From Cryptomeria japonica (Eukaryota > Streptophyta > Pinopsida > Cupressales > Cupressaceae): a stretch of 30,000 bases of DNA. The notes under the pieces were generated by a model. It saw only the letters and a program-made list of their open reading frames with translations. It searched no databases and was not told the DNA's origin. Shown here one piece after another: positions 1 to 10,129 of the stretch (position 1 is the stretch's first letter; each line of letters begins with the position of its first letter). The stretch lies in assembly GCF_030272615.1 (NCBI RefSeq), contig NW_026728926.1, positions 320,001 to 350,000 of the forward strand. Direction: 5' to 3'. A program made the position numbers and the translations under genes.

Positions 1-242
1 CGGGGTGGGCACCTTGGCTGGGTTTGCCCAGGGTGCGCTCCGAAGCGGGGTTACTGGAGCGCCCCCTCTTTTTTTGTCAGAGCGTTTGGTGGGGTTTCTC
101 GCATTGGCTCTTCCCAGGCCCGGTTGTTGGGTGCGCTCCCACCCTGGCGCGCGCGAAGTTGGAAGTTGGGTTAATTGCCCGGGCGCGCACCTTCGCCAGG
201 GTGGGCACCTTGGTGCGCACACCTTGGCTGGGCTGCGCACCA

Positions 243-367
243 GGGCGGGCTCAAGATGGCACCAGCATTCCCTTTTTCTCACTATCTTTCAAAACGGAAA
301 TTTTAAAATCTCGTTTTTTTTTTGCCTTTTATGGAAATTAGTGAAGGCATCGCATCAAAGGTGCGCA
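243..367 (+). repeat. AT-rich island module
   Basis: About 125-bp module in GC-rich surroundings. It starts GGGCGGGCTCAAGATGGCAC, then CACTATCTTTCAAAACGG, an AAATTTTAAAAT core, a run of 9-10 T, GCCTTTTATGGAAATTAGTG, and ends GCATCAAAGGTGCGC. The same module occurs 18 more times in the window. Its function is unknown. Possible roles, inferred only from base composition, are a scaffold-attachment, nucleosome-excluding or unwinding element. Confidence 0.85.
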
Positions 368-509
368 CCTCGCTGCCCACCTTGGTGTGCTCCGAGGTGC
401 CCACCACGGTGCGCAACGCCGGTGCGAACCCGGGAGCGCCCCGATGTGTGCTCCAAGGTGCGGCGTGCACGAAGTCGGACCCCGGTTTGCCCCGGGTGCG
501 CACCTCGCG

Positions 510-985
510 TGCACCTTGGTGCGCACACCTTGGCTGGGTTGCGCGGCCTGGTGGGCACCATGGTGCGCACCAAGGAGCGCTCCGAAGTGTGCTCCAAGGT
601 GCGGCGTGCACGAAGTCGGAGCCCGGTTTGCCCCGGGTACGCACCTCGCGTGCACCTTCGCCGGGGTGGGCACCTCGGCTGGGTTGCGCGCCCTGGTGCG
701 CACCAAGGAGCGCTCCGAAGTGTGCTCCAAGGTGCGGCGTGCACGAAGTCGGAGCCCGGTTTGCCCCGGGTGCGCACCTTCGCCGCGGTGCGCACCATGG
801 CGTGCACGAAGTCGGAGCCCGGTTTGCCCCGGGTGCGCACCTCGCGTGCACCTTCGGCGGGGTTGCGCGCCCTGGTGCGCACCAAGGAGCGCTCCGAAGT
901 GTGCTCCAAGGTGCGGCGTGCACGAAGTCGGAGCCCGGTTTGCCCCGGGTGCGCACCTCGCGTGCACCTTCGCCAGGGTGGGCAC
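510..985. repeat. Variable module array, copy 1 (3 modules)
   Basis: Tandem modules that each contain AAGGAGCGCTCCGAAGTG, then GCACGAAGTCGGAGCCCGG, then GTGCGCACC. Module starts (AAGGAGCGC) are at 572, 705 and 884, i.e. spacings of 133 and 179 bp. Partial modules carrying only the GAAGTCGGAGCCCGG half lie between. The same array has 4 modules in megarepeat copy 2 and 5 in copy 3. Confidence 0.88.
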
Positions 986-1000
986 CTCGGTGCGCACACC

Positions 1001-1790
1001 TTCTCAATGTTTTCTTGCCTTTTCTGGAAATTGGTGAAGGCAGCGCATCAAAGGTGCGCACCTCGGTGTGCTCCGAGGTGCGAACCCGAGAGCGCTCCGA
1101 GGTGCCCACGAAGTCGAAAGTCGGGTTAATTGCATTGTTTTCCCCGGGTGCGCTCCGAGGTGCGCAACATCGGCGCGCACCAAGGAGGGCTCCGAAGTGT
1201 GCTCCAAGGTGCGCACGATGGCGTGCACCTCTGGTGCGCACGATTCGGAGCTCGGTTTGACCGGGGTGCGCACACCTTGGCTGGGTTGCGCACCTTTTGT
1301 GCGCTCCAAGGTGCGCACGAAGTCGGAGCTCGGTTTGCCCCGGGTGCGCACCTTCGCCAGGGTGCGCACCTTGATGCGCACGCCTTGGCTGGGCTGCGCA
1401 CCTTGGTGGGCGCCATGGTGCGCACCTTTCGTGCGCTCCAAGGTGCGCACGAAGTCGGAGCTCGGTTTGCCCCGGGTGCGCACCTTGGTGGGCGCCATGG
1501 TGCACTCCGAGGTGCCCAAGATTGGTGCGCACCAAGGAGCGCTCCGAAGTGCGCTCCAAGGTGCGCGCGAAGTCGAAAGTTGGGTTAATTGTCCGGTTTG
1601 CCTCGGGTGCGCACCTTGCGTGCACCTTCGCCAGGGTGGGCACCTTGGTGCGCACACCTTGGCTGGGCTGCGCACACCTTGGCACCCGCGTTTCCTTCAT
1701 TTTAAATTTTTTTTTTTTACAATCTCTCAAGTGGGAAATTCTATAATCTCAACTTTTTTTGCCTTTTCAGGAAACTTTTGAATGGAGCGC
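1001..1790 (+). repeat. GTGCGCAC-rich stretch flanked by variant AT islands
   Basis: A degenerate island half (CTTTTCTGGAAATTGGTGAA, about 1018-1050) opens the stretch. It continues with tightly packed GTGCGCACC and TGCGCTCCAAGGTGCGCAC modules carrying GAAGTCGAAAGT and GAAGTCGGAGCTCGG. A second diverged island follows at about 1685-1790 with TTTTAAATTTTTTTTTTTAC and GCCTTTTCAGGAAACTTTTG. The stretch recurs at +7791 and at +15715. No gene is supported; open frames here exist on both strands and simply lack stops. Confidence 0.75.
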
Positions 1791-2207
1791 ATCATTGGTG
1801 CGCTCCGAAGTGTGCTCCAAAGCTCTCTCCAGCTGCGTGCACCTGCCCCGGCCGCGCACCCGGCCCCGCCCAGCTTCGCTCACCTGTCCCGGGCGTCTGG
1901 TGCGGAACCTTAGAGTAAGAAACATCACCGTGCACCTTGGCCAACGTGCGCGACTCGACCGAGCGCGCACTGGCCGAGGTGCACACCGATTTCACCTGGG
2001 TGCGCGCGCAGCACCTCGGGCGCACCGGGGTGCGCGCACAACGCCCGGGTTGCACCGTGGCCTGTGTGCTCGGGGCGCCTCGGGTGCGCGCTCGGTGTCG
2101 CCCCCCGCGCGCGCGGTAGTGCGGGCAGCGCACCCCGGCCCGGCCCGGCCCCGACGAGAACGCAAACGGGCAAAAGGTTTATTCAAATAGCATTGCGACG
2201 CCCGGCG
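1791..2207. other. CpG-rich spacer downstream of 5S copy 1
   Basis: Mostly single-copy within the unit, very GC- and CpG-rich, with scattered GTGCGCGC and TGCACC words and CCGGCCCGGCCCGGCC at about 2136-2150. I see no RNA gene, promoter or credible reading frame. It repeats at +7791 and +15715. Confidence 0.6.
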
Positions 2208-2220
2208 AAAAACTAAAAAA
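2208..2220 (-). terminator. Pol III terminator of 5S copy 1
   Basis: On the minus strand the 5S 3' end is followed at once by TTTTTTAGTTTTT: a six-T run and a back-up five-T run. T-runs of this kind are the standard RNA polymerase III stop signal. Confidence 0.93.
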
Positions 2221-2338
2221 GGGTGCAACACCGGGACTTCCCGGGAGGTCACCCATCCCAGTACTACTCCGGCCCAAGCGCGCTTAACTGCGGAGTTCTG
2301 ATGGGATCCGGTGCACTAACGCTGGTATGATCGCACCC
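2221..2338 (-). rRNA. 5S ribosomal RNA, copy 1
   Basis: Complete 118-nt 5S rRNA of the large ribosomal subunit, transcribed leftward by RNA polymerase III. Read on the minus strand it starts GGGTGCGATCATACCAGC and ends GGTGTTGCACCC, and the two ends pair as helix I (GGGTGC with GCACCC). The internal A box (AGTTAAGCGCGCTTGG) is at gene positions 50-65 and the C-box region (GGGTGACCTCCCGGGAAGT) at about 85-103, as in plant 5S genes. It also holds the GGATCC common in plant 5S. A C occupies -1, and TAAGTA at -28 to -23 is a degenerate version of the usual TATA-like element. A T-run follows the 3' end directly. There is no internal damage, so I read it as functional. It is opposite in strand to the 35S promoters at 20746-24904, an arrangement known from linked rDNA in Ginkgo and Artemisia. 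The GC-rich variants resemble gymnosperm 5S. Confidence 0.98.
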
Positions 2339-2740
2339 GTTATGAGCTTGTCGCAGTGTGTACTTAGCAAACCGCGACCCACGTGCGAATCCACCCCGGC
2401 CACCCACCCCCGTCGAGGTGCACACCCTCCCTCGCGAAGTGCGCCCCGTTCGCCAAGTGTGAGCCCTGCCCGGGTGCGCGCACCTTGCTAGGGCGTCGGG
2501 TGTGCACCCGGCCCGGCCTACGTGCGTGCACCTGGAGGGGGCGTCGTGTGCGTGCAGTGTCCCGTCTGCAACGCGGTGCCCACACACCACCTCGGGCGCA
2601 ACGACCTGCGCTCACATGTGGGCCGAGTGCACCTTGGTGCATGTTCGGGGCGCCTCGGGTGCACGCTCGATCTTGCCCCGGTGCACCAAGGCGCTCGGTT
2701 TGCCCCGGGTGCGCACTTGGTGCAAGGTGGGCACCCAAAA
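2339..2740. other. CpG-rich spacer upstream of 5S copy 1
   Basis: The 5' flank of the minus-strand 5S gene. The first 30 bases hold its short Pol III upstream region (C at -1, TAAGTA at -28 to -23). The rest is GC-rich with GGTGCAC and GTGCGCAC words and no recognisable gene. It repeats at +7791 and +15715. Confidence 0.6.
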
Positions 2741-3075
2741 TAGGGATCAAGCACCAAAACACAAGTTTCGGGATGCAAAATGGGACCCAAGGACCACAAA
2801 TGCGTTCCAAGACCCATGATGGGTCCACGAGAACAAAAATGTGTTCCGAGACTTAATAAACAAATATTGGGTTTTAGGAGAAGAAACATGCTCTGATGCC
2901 CAAAACGAGAATCGACCCCGAAAAGGCCACAGGCCAAAAGTGGGATGCGAGACAAAAAAAAATGGGACCCGAGGACCAAAATTGGGTTCCCAGGTCGAAG
3001 ACAGGGCAACCGGACAAGAAACGACCTCTAAGGCTCGAAATGAGTCCCGACGACTAAAACTTGACAAGAAGCACC
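2741..3075. repeat. A-rich degenerate short-repeat stretch
   Basis: Purine-rich on the plus strand, built from diverged copies of GGGACCCGAGGACCAAAA-like words (e.g. around 2784, 2964, 2990). It marks a sharp composition change from the CpG-rich spacer to its left. No gene seen. It repeats at 10532-10866 and 18456-18790. Confidence 0.6.
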
Positions 3076-3595
3076 CATCAGGCACCCAACTCGACACCCA
3101 TGGGATGCCGACCCACCCGGGCTTCCACCTAGCACACCTTGGCACCCACCCACCCTCGCACCCAACCTCGCACCCAACTTAGCACCTTTGAACCCACATT
3201 GGCACTCACCCTGACCCTGGCACCTTGGAACCCACATTGGCACTCACCTTGACCCTGGCACCCACCTTTGCACTCACCTTGGGACCCACCCTGGCTCCCA
3301 CCTCGGCACCCACCCAGACACCCACCTTGGTTCCTTGGCACCCACCTTGGATCCTTGGCACCCACCCCGACACCCACCTTGGCACGCAACTTGGCTACTT
3401 GCCACCCACCTTGGCTCCTTGACGCCCACCCCGACAACCACCCCGTGACCTACCCTGGCTAGGGTTGGTGCACACCCACCCTGGTGCCCACCTTGGCACC
3501 CACCCTATGACCCACCTTGGCACGCACCTTAGTACCCACCCCGTTACCCACCCTAGGACCCACCCCGTGACCCACCTTGGCCAGGGTGGGTGCCT
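3076..3595. repeat. CACCCACCTTGG minisatellite in megarepeat copy 1
   Basis: Degenerate tandem words of roughly 10-20 bp on the theme CACCCACCTTGGCAC, with strong strand asymmetry: C-rich with almost no G apart from the TTGG. It repeats at 10867-11386 and 18791-19308. Copy 3 runs on into the larger minisatellite at 19309-20500. Confidence 0.85.
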
Positions 3596-3627
3596 TGGTG
3601 CGCACAACTTGCCTGGGCTGCACACCA

Positions 3628-6600
3628 GGGCGGGCTCAAGATGGCACCCGCGTTCCGTTTTTTTCACTATCTTTCAAAACGGAAATTTTAAAATCTCATT
3701 TTTTTCTTTTTTTTGCCTTTTCTGGAAATTAGTGAAGGCAGCGCATCAAAGGTGCGCAATGCTGGTGCGAACCCGGGAGCGCTCCGATGTGTGCTCCAAG
3801 GTGCGGCGTGCACGAAGTCCGAGCCCGGTTTGCCCCGGGTGCGCACCTCGCGTGCACCTTCGCCGGGGTGAGCACCTTGGCTGGGTTGCGCGCCCTGGTG
3901 CGTACCAAGGAGCGCTCTGAAGTGTGCTCCAAGGTGCGGCGTGCACGAAGTCGGAGCCCGGTTTGCCCCGGGTGTGCACCTCGGGTGCGCACCTCGCGTG
4001 CACCTTCGCTGCGGTGGGCACCTTGGCTGGGTTGCGCGCCTTGGTGGGCACCATGCAGTGCACGAAGTCGGAGCCCGGTTTGCCCCGGGCGCGCACCTCC
4101 GCCAGGGTGGGCACCTTGGTGCGCACAACTTGCCTGGGCTGCGCATCAGGAAGGGCTCAAGATGGCACCCGCGTTCCGTTTTTTTCACTATCTTTCAGAA
4201 CGGAAATTTTAAAATATCGTTTTTTTTTGCCTTTTCTGGAAATTAGTGAAGGCAGCGCATCAAAGGTGCGCAACGCTGGTGCGAACCTGGGAGCGCTCCG
4301 ATGTGTGCTCCAAGGTGCGGCGTGCACGAAGTCGGAGCCCGGTTTGCCTCGGGTGCGCCCTGGTGGGCACCATGGTGCGCACCAAGGAGCGCTCCGAAGT
4401 GTGCTCCAAGGTGCGGCCTGCACGAAGTCGGAGCCCGGTTTGCCCCGGGTGTGCACCTCGGGTGGGCACCTTGGTGCGCATGCCTTGCCTGGGCTGCGCA
4501 CCAGGGCGGGCTCAAGATGGCACCCGCGTTCCTTTTTTTTCACTATCTTTCAAAACGGAAATTTTAAAATCTCATTTTTTTTTGCCTTTTTCTGGAAATT
4601 AGTGAAGGCAGCGCATCAAAGGTGCGCACCTCGCTGCCCACCACGGTGCGCAACGCCGGTGGGCACCCGGGAGTGCTTCGAAGTGTGCTCCAAGGTGCTG
4701 CGTGCACGTTGTCGGAGCCCGGTTTGCCCCGGGTGCGCACCTCGCGTGCACCTTCGTCGGGGTGGGCACCTTGGCTTGGTTTGCCCCGGCTGCGCTCCGA
4801 AGCGGGGTTATTGGAGCGCCGCCTCTTTTTTTGTCGGAGCGTTTGGTGGGGTTTCTCGCATTGGCTCTTCCGAGGCCCGGTTGCCACCCTGGCGCGCACG
4901 AAGTCGGAAGTAGGGTTAATTGCCCGGGTGCGCACCTTTGCCAGGGTGGCACCTTACCTGGGCTGCGCACCAGGGCGGGCTCAAGATGGCACGCGCGTTC
5001 CGTTTTTTTCACTATCTTTCAAAACGGAAATTTTAAAATCTCCTTTTTTTTTTGCCTTTTCTGGAAATTAGTGAAGGCAGCGCATCAAAGGTGCGCACCT
5101 CGCTGCCCACCTTGGTGTGCTCTGAGGTGCGCACCCGGGAGCGCTACGAAGTGTGCTCCAAGGTGCGGCGTGCACGTTGTCGGAGCCCGGTTTGCCCCGG
5201 GTGCGCACCTCGCCTGCACCTTGGCCGGGGTGGGCACCTTGGCTGGGTTTGCCCAGGGTGCGCTCCGAAGCGGGGTTACTGGAGCGCCCCCTCTTTTTTT
5301 GTCAGAGAGTTTGGTGGGGTTTCTCGCATTGGCTCTTCCCAGGCCCGGTTGTTGGGTGCGCTCCCACCCTGGCGCGCGCGAAGTTGGAAGTTGGGTTAAT
5401 TGCCCGGGCGCGCACCTTCGCCAGGGTGGGCACCTTGGTGCGCAAACCTTGGCTGGGCTGCGCACCAGGGCGGGCTCAAGATGGCACCAGCATTCCCTTT
5501 TTCTCACTATCTTTCAAAACGGAAATTTTAAAATCTCGTTTTTTTTTTGCCTTTTATGGAAATTAGTGAAGGCATCGCATCAAAGGTGCGCACCTCGCTG
5601 CCCACCTTGGTGTGCTCCGAGGTGCCCACCACGGTGCGCAACGCCGGTGCGAACCCGGGAGCGCCCCGATGTGTGCTCCAAGGTGCGGCGTGCACGAAGT
5701 CGGACCCCGGTTTGCCCCGGGTGCGCACCTCGCGTGCACCTTGGTGCGCACACCTTGGCTGGGTTGCGCGGCCTGGTGGGCACCATGGTGCGCACCAAGG
5801 AGCGCTCCGAAGTGTGCTCCAAGGTGCGGCGTGCACGAAGTCGGAGCCCGGTTTGCCCCGGGTGCGCACCTTCGCCGCGGTGGGCACCATGGCGTGCACG
5901 AAGTCGGAGCCCGGTTTGCCCCGGGTGCGCACCTCGCGTGCACCTTCGCCGGGGTGGGCACCTCGGCTGGGTTGCGCGCCCTGGTGCGCACCAAGGAGCG
6001 CTCTGAAGTGTGCTCCAAGGTGCGGCGTGCACGAAGTCGGAGCCCGGTTTGCCCCGGGTGTGCACCTCGCGTGCACCTTCGCTGCGGTGGGCACCTTGGC
6101 TGGGTTGCGCGCCTTGGTGGGCACCATGCAGTGCACGAAGTCGGAGCCCGGTTTGCCCCGGGCGCGCACCTCCGCCAGGGTGGGCACCTTGGTGCGCACA
6201 ACTTGCCTGGGCTGCGCACCAGGAAGGGCTCAAGATGGCACCCGCGTTCCGTTTTTTTCACTATCTTTCAGAACGGAAATTTTAAAATATCGTTTTTTTT
6301 TGCCTTTTCTGGAAATTAGTGAAGGCAGCGCATCAAAGGTGCGCAACGCTGGTGCGAACCTGGGAGCGCTCCGATGTGTGCTCCAAGGTGCGGCGTGCAC
6401 GAAGTCGGACCCCGGTTTGCCCCGGGTGCGCACCTCGCGTGCACCTTGGTGCGCACACCTTGGCTGGGTTGCGCGCCCTGGTGGGCACCATGGTGCGCAC
6501 CAAGGAGCGCTCCGAAGTGTGCTCCAAGGTGCGGCGTGCACGAAGTCGGAGCCCGGTTTGCCCCGGGTGCGCACCTCGCGTGCACCTTCGCCGCGGTGGG

Positions 6601-7943
6601 CACCATGGCGTGCACGAAGTCGGAGCCCGGTTTGCCCCGGGTGCGCACCTCGCGTGCACCTTCGCCGGGGTGGGCACCTTAGTGTGCAGACCTTGGCTGG
6701 GTTGCGCGCCCTGGTGGGCACCATGGTGCGCACCAAGGAGCGCTCCGAAGTGTGCTCCAAGGTGCGGCCTGCACGAAGTCGGAGCCCGGTTTGCCCCGGG
6801 TGTGCACCTCGGGTGGGCACCTTGGTGCGCATGCCTTGCCTGGGCTGCGCACCAGGGCGGGCTCAAGATGGCACCCGCGTTCCTTTTTTTTCACTATCTT
6901 TCAAAACGGAAATTTTAAAATCTCATTTTTTTTTGCCTTTTTCTGGAAATTAGTGAAGGCAGCGCATCAAAGGTGCGCACCTCGCTGCCCACCACGGTGC
7001 GCAACGCCGGTGGGCACCCGGGAGTGCTTCGAAGTGTGCTCCAAGGTGCTGCGTGCACGTTGTCGGAGCCCGGTTTGCCCCGGGTGCGCACCTCGCGTGC
7101 ACCTTCGTCGGGGTGGGCACCTTGGCTGGGTTTGCCCCGGCTGCGCTCCGAAGCGGGGTTATTGGAGCGCCGCCTCTTTTTTTGTCGGAGCGTTTGGTGG
7201 GGTTTCTCGCATTGGCTCTTCCGAGGCCCGGTTGCCACCCTGGCGCGCACGAAGTCGGAAGTAGGGTTAATTGCCCGGGTGCGCACCTTTGCCAGGGTGG
7301 GCACCTTACCTGGGCTGCGCACCAGGGCGGGCTCAAGATGGCACGCGCGTTCCGTTTTTTTCACTATCTTTCAAAACGGAAATTTTAAAATCTCCTTTTT
7401 TTTTTGCCTTTTCTGGAAATTAGTGAAGGCAGCGCATCAAAGGTGCGCACCTCGCTGCCCACCTTGGTGTGCTCTGAGGTGCGCACCCGGGAGCGCTACG
7501 AAGTGTGCTCCAAGGTGCGGCGTGCACGTTGTCGGAGCCCGGTTTGCCCCGGGTGCGCACCTCGCCTGCACCTTGGCCGGGGTGGGCACCTTGGCTGGGT
7601 TTGCCCAGGGTGCGCTCCGAAGCGGGGTTACTGGAGCGCCCCCTCTTTTTTTGTCAGAGCGTTTGGTGGGGTTTCTCGCATTGGCTCTTCCCAGGCCCGG
7701 TTGTTGGGTGCGCTCCCACCCTGGCGCGCGCGAAGTTGGAAGTTGGGTTAATTGCCCGGGCGCGCACCTTCGCCAGGGTGGGCACCTTGGTGCGCACACC
7801 TTGGCTGGGCTGCGCACCAGGGCGGGCTCAAGATGGCACCAGCATTCCCTTTTTCTCACTATCTTTCAAAACGGAAATTTTAAAATCTCGTTTTTTTTTT
7901 GCCTTTTATGGAAATTAGTGAAGGCATCGCATCAAAGGTGCGC
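3628..7943 (+). repeat. Series of nine AT-rich islands in GTGCGCAC modules
   Basis: Nine copies of the AT island at 3628-3757, 4150-4271, 4503-4627, 4973-5096, 5468-5591, 6222-6344, 6855-6979, 7325-7448 and 7820-7943. The AAATTTTAAAAT core and the polarity (T-run on the plus strand) are always kept, and spacing is 355-750 bp. Between the islands are GC-rich modules of GTGCGCACC, GGCGTGCACGAAGTCGGAGC and GGTTTGCCCCGGGTGCGCAC. Three modules instead carry a T-run, GTTTGGTGGGGTTTCTCGCA and GGGTTAATTGC. The polarity and core are constant while the flanks vary, so the islands behave as a distinct unit. Confidence 0.85.
3924..5862. repeat. Internal duplication of the megarepeat, segment a
   Basis: This segment recurs at about 6010-8214. 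The offset is about 2073-2086 on its left part and 2351-2352 on its right part, owing to a 278-bp block present only in segment b (about 6400-6690). Islands at 4207, 4562, 5031 and 5526 correspond to 6280, 6913, 7383 and 7878. The megarepeat therefore arose from an older, smaller tandem duplication. The same pair is present in megarepeat copy 2 at +7791. Confidence 0.8.
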
Positions 7944-8214
7944 ACCTCGCTGCCCACCTTGGTGTGCTCTGAGGTGCCCACCACGGTGCGCAACGCCGGT
8001 GCGAACCCGGGAGCGCCCCGATGTGTGCTCCAAGGTGCGGCGTGCACGAAGTCGGACCCCGGTTTGCCCCGGGTGCGCACCTCGCGTGCACCTTGGTGCG
8101 CACACCTTGGCTGGGTTGCGCGGCCTGGTGGGCACCATGGTGCGCACCAAGGAGCGCTCCGAAGTGTGCTCCAAGGTGCGGCGTGCACGAAGTCGGAGCC
8201 CGGTTTGCCCCGGG
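6010..8214. repeat. Internal duplication of the megarepeat, segment b
   Basis: Partner of 3924-5862, with the extra 278-bp block. It spans my arbitrary unit boundary at 7578, so a biologically better phase for the unit may be elsewhere. A clear marker difference is TTGGCTTGGTTTGCC in segment a (about 4770) against TTGGCTGGGTTTGCC here (about 7122). The difference is kept in the next megarepeat, so the 7.8-kb unit spread after this duplication. Confidence 0.8.
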
Positions 8215-8776
8215 TACGCACCTCGCGTGCACCTTCGCCGGGGTGGGCACCTCGGCTGGGTTGCGCGCCCTGGTGCGCACCAAGGAGCGCTCCGAAGTGT
8301 GCTCCAAGGTGCGGCGTGCACGAAGTCGGAGCCCGGTTTGCCCCGGGTGCGCACCTTCGCCGCGGTGCGCACCATGGCGTGCACGAAGTCGGAGCCCGGT
8401 TTGCCCCGGGTGCGCACCTCGCGTGCACCTTCGGCGGGGTTGCGCGCCCTGGTGGGCACCATGGTGCGCACCAAGGAGCGCTCCGAAGTGTGCTCCAAGG
8501 TGCGGCGTGCACGAAGTCGGAGCCCGGTTTGCCCCGGGTGCGCACCTCGCGTGCACCTTCGGCGGGGTTGCGCGCCCTGGTGGGCACCATGGTGCGCACC
8601 AAGGAGCGCTCCGAAGTGTGCTCCAAGGTGCGGCGTGCACGAAGTCGGAGCCCGGTTTGCCCCGGGTGCGCACCTCGCGTGCACCTTCGCCGCGGTGGGC
8701 ACCATGGCGTGCACGAAGTCGGAGCCCGGTTTGCCCCGGGTGCGCACCTCGCGTGCACCTTCGCCAGGGTGGGCAC
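8087..8776. repeat. Variable module array, copy 2 (4 modules)
   Basis: Same array as 510-985 but 690 bp long. AAGGAGCGC starts are at 8149, 8282, 8473 and 8601, with spacings of 133, 191 and 128. It carries 214 bp more than copy 1. Confidence 0.88.
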
Positions 8777-9998
8777 CTCGGTGCGCACACCTTCTCAATG
8801 TTTTCTTGCCTTTTCTGGAAATTGGTGAAGGCAGCGCATCAAAGGTGCGCACCTCGGTGTGCTCCGAGGTGCGAACCCGAGAGCGCTCCGAGGTGCCCAC
8901 GAAGTCGAAAGTCGGGTTAATTGCATTGTTTTCCCCGGGTGCGCTCCGAGGTGCGCAACATCGGCGCGCACCAAGGAGGGCTCCGAAGTGTGCTCCAAGG
9001 TGCGCACGATGGCGTGCACCTCTGGTGCGCACGATTCGGAGCTCGGTTTGACCGGGGTGCGCACACCTTGGCTGGGTTGCGCACCTTTTGTGCGCTCCAA
9101 GGTGCGCACGAAGTCGGAGCTCGGTTTGCCCCGGGTGCGCACCTTCGCCAGGGTGCGCACCTTGATGCGCACGCCTTGGCTGGGCTGCGCACCTTGGTGG
9201 GCGCCATGGTGCGCACCTTTCGTGCGCTCCAAGGTGCGCACGAAGTCGGAGCTCGGTTTGCCCCGGGTGCGCACCTTGGTGGGCGCCATGGTGCACTCCG
9301 AGGTGCCCAAGATTGGTGCGCACCAAGGAGCGCTCCGAAGTGCGCTCCAAGGTGCGCGCGAAGTCGAAAGTTGGGTTAATTGTCCGGTTTGCCTCGGGTG
9401 CGCACCTTGCGTGCACCTTCGCCAGGGTGGGCGCCTTGGTGCGCACACCTTGGCTGGGCTGCGCACACCTTGGCACCCGCGTTTCCTTCATTTTAAATTT
9501 TTTTTTTTTACAATCTCTCAAGTGGGAAATTCTATAATCTCAACTTTTTTTGCCTTTTCAGGAAACTTTTGAATGGAGCGCATCATTGGTGCGCTCCGAA
9601 GTGTGCTCCAAAGCTCTCTCCAGCTGCGTGCACCTGCCCCGGCCGCGCACCCGGCCCCGCCCAGCTTCGCTCACCTGTCCCGGGCGTCTGGTGCGGAACC
9701 TTAGAGTAAGAAACATCACCGTGCACCTTGGCCAACGTGCGCGACTCGACCGAGCGCGCACTGGCCGAGGTGCACACCGATTTCACCTGGGTGCGCGCGC
9801 AGCACCTCGGGCGCACCGGGGTGCGCGCACAACGCCCGGGTTGCACCGTGGCCTGTGTGCTCGGGGCGCCTCGGGTGCGCGCTCGGTGTCGCCCCCCGCG
9901 CGCGCGGTAGTGCGGGCAGCGCACCCCGGCCCGGCCCGGCCCCGACGAGAACGCAAACGGGCAAAAGGTTTATTCAAATAGCATTGCGACGCCCGGCG

Positions 9999-10011
9999 AA
10001 AAACTAAAAAA
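9999..10011 (-). terminator. Pol III terminator of 5S copy 2
   Basis: Same double T-run (TTTTTTAGTTTTT on the minus strand), directly after the 5S 3' end. Confidence 0.93.
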
Positions 10012-10129
10012 GGGTGCAACACCGGGACTTCCCGGGAGGTCACCCATCCCAGTACTACTCCGGCCCAAGCGCGCTTAACTGCGGAGTTCTGATGGGATCC
10101 GGTGCACTAACGCTGGTATGATCGCACCC
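10012..10129 (-). rRNA. 5S ribosomal RNA, copy 2
   Basis: Same 118-nt gene as at 2221-2338, with no difference I could find in the gene, in its A and C boxes, in the upstream TAAGTA or in the downstream T-run. It lies 7791 bp from copy 1 inside the second megarepeat. Identity over the whole flanking unit shows that it was duplicated with its surroundings and not inserted independently. Confidence 0.98.

Larger units (their letters stand above)
1..7577. repeat. 5S-containing rDNA spacer megarepeat, copy 1
   Basis: First of three tandem copies of a 7.6-7.8 kb unit. The phase is arbitrary: base 1 corresponds to bases 7578 and 15369. In order, the unit holds a T-run and AT island (1-367), a variable 133-bp module array (510-985), a GTGCGCAC-rich stretch (1050-1680), a variant AT island (about 1685-1790), a CpG-rich spacer, the inverted 5S gene (2221-2338), a further CpG-rich spacer, an A-rich degenerate stretch (2741-3075), a CACCCACC minisatellite (3076-3595) and alternating AT islands and palindrome modules (3596-7577). 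This copy is 214 bp shorter than copy 2, all of it in the variable array. Otherwise I saw only scattered single-base differences, which points to recent homogenisation. The array probably continues left of the window. Confidence 0.93.

Noticed and set aside
3628-7943. AT-rich islands as transposon remnants
   Set aside because: I see no terminal inverted repeats, target-site duplications or coding traces. The islands always occur in the same flanking context as part of the tandem unit.
6973-9051. Very long open frames across the megarepeats, up to 692 codons, on both strands
   Set aside because: They run through AT islands, T-runs and palindromes, overlap each other in several frames on both strands, change length with module number, and encode only low-complexity Cys/Arg/Pro-rich text. 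GC-rich repeats lacking TA-containing stops explain them.
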